NCBI RefSeq assembly: GCF_000350225.1
Contig: NW_005179229.1
Span: 35,870 to 99,869 of the forward strand
From: Chondrus crispus
Taxonomy: Eukaryota; Rhodophyta; Florideophyceae; Gigartinales; Gigartinaceae
Direction of reading: 5' to 3'
DNA length: 64,000 bases
The translations under genes and the position numbers were made by a program. Positions 22,401 to 30,625 of the stretch are shown in pieces. Each line of letters starts with the position of its first letter. The first letter of the stretch is position 1. The notes under the pieces were generated by a model that did no database searches, had not been told where the DNA came from, and saw only the letters and a list, made by a program, of their open reading frames with translations.

Positions 22401-23544
22401 TGATCATGTGTGTAAACTTTTGAAAGCACTTTACGGTCTTAAACAAGCACCTCGTCAATGGCATACCAAAGTGGATGATTTCTTACTCGGTGAACTGGGA
22501 TTCGAGACTTCACGTAGTGATCCGTGCCTCTACATTAAACGCATTGGTAACACTATCATGCTAATTGCACTTTATGTCGATGACTTGTTACTCGCTGGTA
22601 GTGATATCCATGCCATCAAATGGATGAAGGGGGAGCTTAACAAACGGTTTGAGATGAAAGACCTTAGTGAGGCAAAAGTCTGCATTGGTCTTGAGATTCA
22701 AAGAGATCGCACTATCAAGACATTGAGTCTCACTCAAACTAAGTATGCATTAAATGTGCTTGACCGTTTTAAAATGTCGACTTGTAACCCTTCTCTGACT
22801 CCAATGGAACAAGGTCGCAAAACCACGAATTCTATCGAAAACGACTCCGAAACAAAGGCACCGTATCGTGAGGCAGTCGGTTGCCTTATGTACTTGATGG
22901 TTGGCACTCGTCCAGACTTGGCATACGCCATTGGAAAGCTTTCCCAACATTCTGCCAACCCATGTGAGTCACACTGGGCAGGTGTAAAACGAGTAATGCG
23001 ATACGTGCAAGGGACTCGAAACTTAGGAATCGTGTTTGACAATAAATCCAAATCGCCGGAGTTGCTCGGTTTCAGTGATGCTGACTGGGCCGGTTGTTCA
23101 GACTCTCGCAAGTCGACCAGCGGATATGTTTTCAAGTTCTGTGGTGGAGCTATCAGTTGGAGTTCCCGGAAACAGACTGTGGTTGCGACTTCGACGTGTG
23201 AAGCTGAGTACATTGCACTATGTGAAGCGTGTAAGGAGGCGACCTGGTTGCGTCAAGTTGTTGCTGATGTCCTCGGACTTGATTCTGATCCCACGATCAT
23301 GATGGGGTGTGACAATGCAGGGACGATTTCGTTTGCACAGAATGAATCGATCAACCGTCGCAACAAACATGTTGATGTAAAATACCACTACGTACGAGAT
23401 GCTATTAAGAGAAACATTGTGAATTTGTCGCATTGTCCGACCACTTCGATGCCTGCGGATATCTTAACCAAAGCACTTGGGCCAATTCTATTCCAGAAGT
23501 TTGTAGAACTTCTGGGGCTTGCAGTGTCCAGTAAAAGCATGTGA
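19447..23544 (+). CDS. A1 gag-pol polyprotein (copia family A), intact
   Basis: A 1365-residue Ty1/copia polyprotein, open from ATG 19447 (MDDQSSG) to TGA 23542-23544. By nucleotide position: zinc knuckle 20101-20142 (CX2CX4HX4C), protease Asp-Ser-Gly at 20338-20346, integrase catalytic residues at 20953 (Asp), 21142 (Asp) and Glu602 at 21250, acidic linker with Pro-rich VTPPTPTP segment about 21700-21870, reverse transcriptase YVDD at 22573-22584, and RNase H Asp pair near 23077-23085. The last codons AGC ATG TGA form the left arm of a hairpin across the polypurine tract. All motifs are intact, and the length fits a complete copia protein. Upstream in-frame codons from 19414 lack an ATG. Confidence 0.97.
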   Translation: MDDQSSGSVRIEKLTASNFYIWKQKIELLLALRDVDQYVFDDISENATSDDRRKWIRGDAKAKAVIGLTLSDDYLQHVRGCSSAKETWEAILNVFERHTLLNKLSARRDFYTVSMLPSEKVLVFINRVKQLAARLQSMSVEIDDKEIAMAVLNGLPPRFDNLIVALDALGNEDKVFGLDFVKSRLLQEEQRESMKTASASSPHAPALVNRMPIRRDMRCTNCNRHGHTAARCWGKDVNGRRPAPPDGFRSRNPGMKPSAFVSRDETSTAAFAESDFTCLLSTSSPEKKAVNAGSWLVDSGCSAHITFDRSLFVTYEQMQSGSVEMGTKARANVAGRGEVEFMLNVNGSPHPCKLSNVLHVPDFGYSLLSVSQIVSKGLQVSFEKDKCIVTAGPTLVATASQVGDLFILDVMNETFSAHVVTLQTLHERMAHVNVQGIASMIHNNVVSGINVRQSDVIRAMNRKSDNHSLVCPACVFGKATRSVISKQRSSSRAQNCLDLVHSDVCGPLEVQSIGGSRYFITFVDDHSNWVVVYTMRNKSEAFAKYKLYEQFAQTHTGRKVKVLRTDRGGEYLSTEFKSYLDSNGTQHQLTTAYTPEQNGVAERLNRTLIDLVRSMLSHKQVSKRFWAEALATAVYVRNRVTSRALPVNTTPHHIWMKSTPNVGHLRVFGSKCWYTLPKLELRKLDLRAREAMFLGYSQCSKAYKLWDGELSKVVVSRDAKFDESTCGMHDIPAHEKDSISSDVGVVLLGGDNENEADTPNANEVGSEEDEISGEVIENEDTHSVGENDEDDVSPPVETPNVTPPTPTPAVRRSSRISRPPGSWWRSNFAAALLSHAHVAIEGPKTFKQATHGPRAAFWQTGIDKELASQTKNQTWKLVPRSEASNILTSRWVFNVKQLPDANGNIVESAKARLVARGFQQVQGLDYTETYAPVIKFTTIRLLLALVAHYDLELHQMDVVTAFLNGDLDEDIYMEQPEGCVDKSKSDHVCKLLKALYGLKQAPRQWHTKVDDFLLGELGFETSRSDPCLYIKRIGNTIMLIALYVDDLLLAGSDIHAIKWMKGELNKRFEMKDLSEAKVCIGLEIQRDRTIKTLSLTQTKYALNVLDRFKMSTCNPSLTPMEQGRKTTNSIENDSETKAPYREAVGCLMYLMVGTRPDLAYAIGKLSQHSANPCESHWAGVKRVMRYVQGTRNLGIVFDNKSKSPELLGFSDADWAGCSDSRKSTSGYVFKFCGGAISWSSRKQTVVATSTCEAEYIALCEACKEATWLRQVVADVLGLDSDPTIMMGCDNAGTISFAQNESINRRNKHVDVKYHYVRDAIKRNIVNLSHCPTTSMPADILTKALGPILFQKFVELLGLAVSSKSM

Positions 23545-23555
23545 TCGAGGGGGAG
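23543..23555 (+). other. A1 polypurine tract
   Basis: GATCGAGGGGGAG immediately before the 3' LTR, overlapping the gag-pol stop. It sits in the loop between complementary arms 23536-23548 and 23568-23580. In this LTR the right arm has one C-to-A change. Confidence 0.88.
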
Positions 23556-24292
23556 TGTTGGAAATCTTCGACCAAATGCTAAGCTCCAAGCCTGACAGAT
23601 ATTACACGTGTACGTCGACGAAACCTAAAATGCTTGCAAGAGCATTTTCAGGATGTTTGGTCTTCAAGGTGGACACGTGTCATATTTGTACACGGTTGCA
23701 CTTTCCTATCATTTCCGAGCATGTTTCAATTTTGGTGCTCACACGTGTAAGTTATGTACCTCGTGGCACTCTACAGTACATTCTGAACATGTTTCATTTT
23801 TCTCGATTTGACACGTGTGTGACACGTATGACGTATGTGCCACAGTGGTTATTAATCGTAGTGTAAAATCTGTAATCTACAGTACAGTACATTCAGATAT
23901 TATTGACTCTCAAACGGTCCCAAATTATTAGCAAGAGAGTGCAAGAAGGAGAGTCATTTGATTATCAACGGAGAGTGGAAGTAGGAGAGTCACTTGATTA
24001 TCAACCGAGAGTGCAAGAAGGAGAGTCACTTGATTATCAACCGAGAGTGGAAGTAGGAGAGTCACTTGATTATCAACCGAGAGTGCAAGAAGGAGAGTCA
24101 CTTGATTATCAACCAGTGCAAGAAGGAGAGTCACGTGACCAGCCCTAATGGCTCGTATTGTATGTAGTTCGAAGAGTATAAGTAGCGCCAATAGTTGGCG
24201 ACCAAGAGTAAAATGGCATCAACTTCTTTTCCCTTCAACCACCAGCAACCTTCAACCATCCTTCTTCCCTCTGCCCCGCTGACCTTTCTATA
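23556..24292 (+). repeat. A1 3' LTR
   Basis: A 737-bp copy of the 5' LTR with one visible base change. It ends TATA at 24292 and is followed by the AGGCC duplication. Confidence 0.96.
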
Positions 24293-24297
24293 AGGCC

Positions 24298-25170
24298 GAC
24301 CCTGTCCTCATCACGCAAGGCTTCGACCGGGCAGGAGGCCGACCCCCTACGCCAGCTTCCACCGGTTCGACCGGAAGCTTCGCAACGGCGTTCGCACACA
24401 CGCCAAGGGCCACGGGTGGCCCGAACCACAACATGGCCGAGCTGGATATCTCCCGTGGAGAAGGAGACCGCGGGCTGCCTAACGTGCCTCGACTCACCGA
24501 TGAGGAGGCACGCCACGCGACGACCTTCGCGTCGACCGATGGCAGCGCGTACATTTGTTGGCTTTGCCGGACGTACGGCCACGCCATGTACGCGTGCCCG
24601 TTCCTGTCGCCTGAACAACGTCAGTTCACGGCGTACAAGAACTACCGCTATCGGATGGAGACGCGGCCCGGAATGCGCAATCTCATCCAGCAGTCTACGC
24701 GGGCAGACCGAGGCCCGCGTCGAGGTGACCCGAGCCGATCGGGTGGGGGCGCCCGTTTTGCCCCTCGTGAAGGCGAGTACCGATACCCGGGGACCGATCA
24801 AAGGGATCGACGTGACCCTCGTCGGATGGATACGCGATATCCCCGTCGAGATGGGCGAGGCGACCGGGGCCGACCCCCGTTGCCCCAAGGGGTACAGAAC
24901 GCCATCATGTACCTCCAAGATTGGGCTGGTGAGACGCACCCCCAGCCCACGGAAGGAGGCGGAGGGGAGCCCGTTCTCTCCGCCCCTCGAATATTGCAAC
25001 GGCCGGACGTTGCAACCCAAGGCCACGAAGTATCCGATTACTTCGTAGAAGATGCCCAGTCGGGGTGGGGAAACCGTCCCCATCCGCGCGGCCAGGGGCC
25101 CGTCGACGCGGTAGCTAACGATAGCCAAGCGAATAGCACTGACAGCTCGGGTAGTTCGAAAAACCCGTAA
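24298..25170 (+). CDS. G1 gag, right piece with zinc knuckle and frameshift site
   Basis: C-terminal part of G1 gag, in frame with 15812-17500. It holds one CX2CX4HX4C nucleocapsid knuckle (CWLCRTYGHAMYAC, about 24559-24600), then an Arg/Gly/Asp-rich RNA-binding-like tail. It ends at TAA 25168-25170. The last codons read TCG AAA AAC CCG TAA. A five-A run there is followed by a strong hairpin (arms 25171-25178 and 25198-25205), and pol lies in the -1 frame, which is open across this point. Gag-pol is therefore probably made by -1 ribosomal frameshifting. The long opposite-strand ORF here is a GC-rich shadow. Confidence 0.88.
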   Translation, partial: DPVLITQGFDRAGGRPPTPASTGSTGSFATAFAHTPRATGGPNHNMAELDISRGEGDRGLPNVPRLTDEEARHATTFASTDGSAYICWLCRTYGHAMYACPFLSPEQRQFTAYKNYRYRMETRPGMRNLIQQSTRADRGPRRGDPSRSGGGARFAPREGEYRYPGTDQRDRRDPRRMDTRYPRRDGRGDRGRPPLPQGVQNAIMYLQDWAGETHPQPTEGGGGEPVLSAPRILQRPDVATQGHEVSDYFVEDAQSGWGNRPHPRGQGPVDAVANDSQANSTDSSGSSKNP

Positions 25171-28100
25171 AGACGGTTACGTTCGCGCGGTCGCGTGAAC
25201 CGTCTTGTCAAACCAACCTTGACCCGCCCCTATTTGTCCCCGGCGGGGGAGGGGAATGTTTACCGATATTATTCCCCTCAACCTCGCACAAGCGCACCGA
25301 GACACCCGTAAGCTCGGTGCGAAAGGACGAAGACGCTGAGGCAACCGTGAGCCCGGCGCACATGGAGGAAGGCACTGTGGAAACCGTGAGCCAAGTGCCT
25401 AACAACAAGCGCATCGAACGCGCCAGCGGCCCGACCCAGGGGGACCCGGGGCCGCCAGAAGAATTCAAGCCGCGTACGAACGCGACTTGTCGCGGGGACG
25501 CGGCCGACCGAAGGGCGCCCCGCGACCAAGGCCGAAGGACGCGGAAGAGAAGTCGGAACCGGCGCCGGCGGCCCAGGCGGAACGATCTCGCCGAGCCGGG
25601 CACGCCGAAGGTGGTCGACGGCGTCATTTGCCTTATGACGTCGAAGATTTACAACGTCGTCGGCTCGATAGCCACGGAGGGAAATGCCTTCAAGCCCCGC
25701 ACGATCGCCGTTGATACGTGCTCGGGGTACAATCTGGTGAGGAAGGCCGACCTTCCTCCCGATTGGTCGCAGTACGTCATCCGCGACGCGCCACTGCCCC
25801 AATTGGCAGGCGCGAATAGCAACCCGCTTTAGCTCTCGGCCGTCGTACGCCTGGCCGTGCGGTTGAGGAACACGACGTTCCGAATTCTGTTCGTCGTGGC
25901 GGACCAGCTCGCCGTGCCGGTCCTCCTTGGTACGCCCTTCATCGATACACACGTACAAAGTATCGACAACGAAGCTCAACGGTTGGATATCCGCCAAGAT
26001 GGCTCCGTTGCCATCGTCGACGGGAAGGGGGAGCCGACTCCCCCAACCAGGCGGCACGGACGTCAGACAAACCGGGCTGACGCACGCGACGAAGCCCCGC
26101 AGGCGATCCGAATCGCCCGCTGGGTTACCATTCCCGCGAGGTCGCAGGCCCGTGCGCGCGTTACGACGACGGGGAGGGGACTCGTGTTTATAGAGCCGAA
26201 GCCGTCACTCCAACACCGACATGGAGTGAGGCTGACGAACGGCGTTGTCGGGGTCCTGCCGAACCAGACCTTCGACGTCATCGTCGCGAACTTTTCGCGA
26301 CAGGAAAGGCGGCTTCCGAAGCACACCGTCGTGGGATACGCGAAGCGCAACCCCGTCGCGATCTTGACGCCCGAACGTCGCATCGCCGAGGGGATCGCGC
26401 ACGCGCTACACCTCACCGACTTGACCGATCAAGTCGGAACGGCAGGAGCTGGTCGACCAGGCTCCGTCCAGGGGGCAACCGTTGAGAAGAGAGGAGCCGG
26501 TACGGACGGCCGACCGGCGAAGTGCCCGCCGCCGGAAGGGGACACTGCACCCTCCTCTGAAAAGGATCCCGAAAATCGCCCGGAGGATTGGGAAAAAGAA
26601 ATCAACTTGTCATACATCGATGATGACAAGTTCCGGGGCCACGTGCTCGAGATCCTCCGTAAGCACTCGAGTCTGTGGAGCGGGGCGCTCGGAACGATCC
26701 GAGCGACCAAACACCGCATTCCCCTCGAACCGGGTACGAAGCCGATACGTTCAATGCCCTACCGAAAGGGGCCGGCTATGCGTGAGATGGTCGCCAAGGA
26801 AGTCAACAAAATGTTGAACGCAGGGGTAATCGAACCTGCGAGCACCGAGTGGGCGTCCCCCGTGGTGCTCGTACCGAAGAAAGACGGCTCTCTTCGGTTC
26901 TGCGTGGACTACCGGCGTCTCAACGCAAAGACGGCAGCGGATTCGTATCCGCTGCCCCGGATGGACGACTGCATCGATTCGCTCGGAGATGCAGCCATCT
27001 TTACGACGTTGGACTGCAATTACGGTTATTGGCAGATCCCCGTCGCTCCGGAAGACCGGGACAAGACCACGTTCACTACGCATATGGGAACGTTTCGCCA
27101 TTTGCGCATGCCGTTCGGGCTAAAGGGGGCACCGGCCACCTTCCAACGTGCCCTCGACATCATCCTATCTGGCGTCCGATGGCAGATATGCCTCGTCTAC
27201 CTGGATGATGTCATCGTGTTTTCCCGTACGCACGGAGAACACGCAAAGCATCTCGACACTGTCTTGAGCTTGCTGAGGAGCGCCGGAATCTCCCTCAAGC
27301 TCAAGAAGTGTAGCTTCTTCCAACCGAAGGTGCACTACCTGGGGCACGTCATTTCCCCACGTAAGCTGAGCGTCGCCGAAGCGGCGGCGGACGCCTTCAA
27401 GACGTTCACGTTTCCGAGGACGTTGACGCCGGTGCGCTCGTACCTCGGAGCGTGCAACGTCTACCGCCGCTTCGTGAAGGGGTTCGCGAAGATTGCGCGC
27501 CCATTAACGGACATGACGCGCAAGGACGCGGACCCCAACTTCGACGACCCGACCGAGCTGCAACTTCAAGCGTTCGAAGCGTTGAAGGAGCGGATGATTT
27601 CCCCGCCGATCCTAGCATTGCCGCGGTACGGTCGGCCGTACATGATCGACACGGATGCTAGTGCCTATCAACTGGGCTGTACGTTGCTCCAGGAACACGA
27701 GGAGGCGAACGATTGGCGACCCGTCGGGTATTGGTCGTACTCACTGTCCGATAGTGAGCGCAACTACAGCGCTACGGAGCGCAAATGCTTTGCCGTAGTG
27801 TGGGCCGTCCGCACACTACGACCGTACGTCGAAGGTACCAAGTTCACCATCCGGACGGACCATGATGCCCTCCGATGGCTCATGTTCTTCACGGAGAGCT
27901 CCGGAAGGCTTACCCGGTGGCGACTGCGGTTGGCGGAATACGACTTCACCATCCAGTACCGCCCCGGGCGCGTGCACCAGGTGGCCGATGCCCTGTCACG
28001 CCTCGTGTCGCCAAGGGTCACCGACGACCCTCGCCCAGTCGTCGAGGTGGATGACGACATTCCCACCTTCCATGCGGGTACGACCGTCCGTGACATGTCG

Positions 28101-29673
28101 GACGAGCTCGCGGACCACGTCTGTACCGCGAGCTGCGATCACAAGGCCGTCTATGTCTTCGTGACAACAAGGAACCGAGCGGGATCTCGAAGAGGTTCGC
28201 GCGTCCGTACGCGCGACGAGCCGAGGGGCGACGACGAGGCCCCCGCTCTTGAAGGACCCACCTCGTTCTGGGAGGAGAACGACGAGTTCGACGCTGTCGA
28301 CATCGAGCGCGCCGAACAACCCGAAGTTGGCGCGCCCGCCTCCACGGTCGCCCCTCCGCAGGACGACCTTCCGGCCCCTCTTACGTTAGAGGAGATAGCC
28401 GAAGAGCAACGCGTGGATGACTTCTGCCAGACCGTACTGGCACGACAGTCAGAGTCCCGGGACTCCGCGTTCTTCGAGGACCACCACGGGGTGCTCAAAC
28501 GGAGACACCCCTTCGACCCTGACATCGTGCAGGTCGTGGTGCCACGGACGCTACGGGCTCGGCTTCTCCAGCTCTGCCACACACCAACCATCGCGGGGCA
28601 CCCGGGCCAGAACCGTATGTACTTCGCGCTCCGTCGCGAGTACTACTGGCCCCATCTCGCTGCAGATGTCGCAGCTACGGTGCGAGGGTGCCGAACATGC
28701 GCGATGAACCGTGTTAAGTTGCGGAAACACCTCAACTGTTTGAAGTTGTTTCTGGCAACATGGCCGCTTGAGAGCGTCGCCATCGACATATTGGGGCCGC
28801 TACCCAAGACGAAGGCAGGGAAACGGTTCCTTCTCGTAATTACGGACCGTTTCACCAAGCTGACTCAAGTTGTGGCACTGCGGACCGTAACCGCGTACAC
28901 GGTAGCCGTCGCGTTCTGCGACGCGTGGGTATTTAAATACGGCGTCCCACGCTCGCTACTGTTGGATAACGGACCGCAGTTTAACGCGAAGTTCTTCCAC
29001 AGCACGTGCCGTGTCCTGGGGGTGACGAACTTGTACACTTCGGCGTACCACCCCCAGACGAACGGGCAGGTCGAGCGATACAACCGGACGATCGCTTCGA
29101 TGTTACGGAATTACGTCGGCGAACATCAGGACGACTGGGACGTGTACGTGGGGCCGCTCACGTACGCGTACAACTCCCACGTACATCGTACGACGAGTAC
29201 CACGCCCTTCGAGCTCGTCCTCAGCCGACCCCCGCCGGATTTCTCTCTACGTAGAGCCGACGGTGACGCGCCCCCGTCCAATAGGGTCAACGCACGCGCT
29301 GACTTCCTCAAGACGTTGGACGACACGATCCAGAAGGCGTACGGGAGCCTGCGCCGGACGCAGGCTCGGTACAAGCGCGACTTCGATAAGCGCGTCAGAC
29401 GGCTCAACGCACGTATCAAGCCAGGTAATTACGTCTACCTGAACCCCACCGATGGGGCAAAGACGTCTAACAAACTCGCGTCGCCCGCCGTTGGGCCATA
29501 CCAGGTACTCGCCAACGACCGGCGAACCATCACGATCGATCGTGATGGTGTCACCGAGCGCGTCTCCGCAGACCGCTGCGTGTACGCGCCACCACCGACG
29601 GGCGCGCCACATGCGAGTACAACAACCCCAAGTGACCTTGCCGACAAGGTCACCGAGGGCACGCAGTATGCCG
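25171..29673 (+). pseudogene. G1 pol (protease-RT-RNase H-integrase), one internal stop, 3'-truncated
   Basis: Gypsy pol in the -1 frame relative to gag. The frame is open from before the gag stop through a Lys/Arg-rich linker to the protease (DTCSG at 25713, where Asp-Thr-Gly is usual). It meets TAG at 25830-25832 in frame and reopens at once. Downstream are reverse transcriptase with YLDD (27198-27209), RNase H (IDTDAS, TDHDALRWL), integrase zinc domain (HPGQNR...CRTCAMNR), and a DDE core (AIDILGPL, LLDNGPQF, NGQVER). The last residues, TEGTQYAV, resemble the first strand of a chromodomain and run straight into the C1 LTR. The stop and the Cys in the protease motif suggest it is inactive. 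Confidence 0.92.
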
Positions 29674-30612
29674 TAATGGTAGGTCAGCGGGGCAAAGGGA
29701 AATCGAAGGACGGTTGATGAGGTGAAGTTGAAGGATTGGGTACCGATTTACTTCGAGTCGCCAACTTCTGGCGCTACTTATACACTTCTGCAATCTTCTA
29801 GAACTCTACTACCAAACACTACGACACACATATTACAAATGTATTGGCTCTAACACATGTGCCCGTCTTGCTACTCAGCCAAACTGGCGATGGCCCAACA
29901 AACAGAACAGAAAACCACCTTACGAATTAGCACTGTCATGACGGAGAAATTAGTAAGGCAGTACAACAAAGCACAGCAAAGCACAATTTCTCTTACTATT
30001 CCAAATCCAGCGTGGCACAAATTCGTAAGGCACGTTTACAGCTCACACGTTGCCTTACGAATTCAAATCAATCCTGCGAGGACTGTTTACAGCGCACACG
30101 TTGCCTTATGAATCTGAATCTCTCGTGAGGTCCTGTCCACTGTCAATTACAACAGTGCACATTTTGCCTTACGAATTCAAAACTCGCGCAACGGTATCTT
30201 TGTGTCCTGCTGTACCCGTGCTGCACTCCATGCACGCTGTAAACCTTTGGCACGTGCCAGGCACCCGCCACCAAGGTTCTACACTTTGTCTGTAAGACTG
30301 CAGGCGTACTGTACGCGTCCGACAGTGTAATGAGGACATGTGTCCATGTCATACACGTGTCGGGCGAAGAAAATGAAACATGCTCAGATTGTACTGTACA
30401 CCGCAACCGTGTACATATTTCACACGTGTACAGGTTGAAAACCAAACTTGCTCCTGAAGTACTGTAGAGTGCAACCGTGTACAGAAATCACACGTGTACA
30501 CGTTGAAAATGAAACTTGCTCAGCTCGTCACGCCGAGTGTTTTCCATTTTACACGTGTCATACCTGTCGTCGTGTGTCATGCATATCAGCATGTGGTCGT
30601 AGAATTACAACA
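29674..30612 (-). repeat. C1 3' LTR
   Basis: 939 bp; on the minus strand it runs TGTTGTAATTCTACG to CTGACCTACCATTA. It carries an extra segment of about 70 bp (about 30450-30520), a diverged second copy of the neighbouring CACACGTGTACA-containing stretch that the 5' LTR lacks. The TATA box and adjacent CGCCA/TGGCG hairpin lie at about 29759-29783. Confidence 0.9.
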
Positions 30613-30625
30613 CTCCCCCTCGATC
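30613..30625 (-). other. C1 polypurine tract
   Basis: On the minus strand GATCGAGGGGGAG directly upstream of the LTR. It is identical to that of family A and overlaps the pol stop (30624-30626). Confidence 0.85.

Larger units (their letters stand above)
17501..24292 (+). mobile_element. A1: full-length Ty1/copia retrotransposon, family A
   Basis: A complete 6792-bp element inserted in G1 gag with perfect AGGCC duplications. The two 737-bp LTRs differ at one position that I can see (C at 17520, A at 23575). The primer-binding site, leader, 1365-codon gag-pol and polypurine tract are all present and undamaged. With A2 it is the best candidate for a recently active, autonomous element in the window. 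Confidence 0.97.
15142..29673 (+). mobile_element. G1: Ty3/gypsy retrotransposon, 3'-truncated, carrying nested A1
   Basis: A GC-rich gypsy element inserted in C2: 5' LTR, primer-binding site, gag, and pol in the order protease, reverse transcriptase, RNase H, integrase. A1 is inserted in gag. The sequence stops at 29673 against the LTR of C1, just where a chromodomain appears to begin, so the 3' region and 3' LTR are absent from the window. The left flank (gttct) has no partner. Without A1 about 7.7 kb of G1 remains. It differs sharply in base composition from the copia copies around it. Confidence 0.93.

Noticed and set aside
24235-25128. A 297-aa minus-strand ORF opposite G1 gag
   Set aside because: It is a GC-rich shadow of the true gag frame, starts in the A1 LTR and has no recognisable domain.
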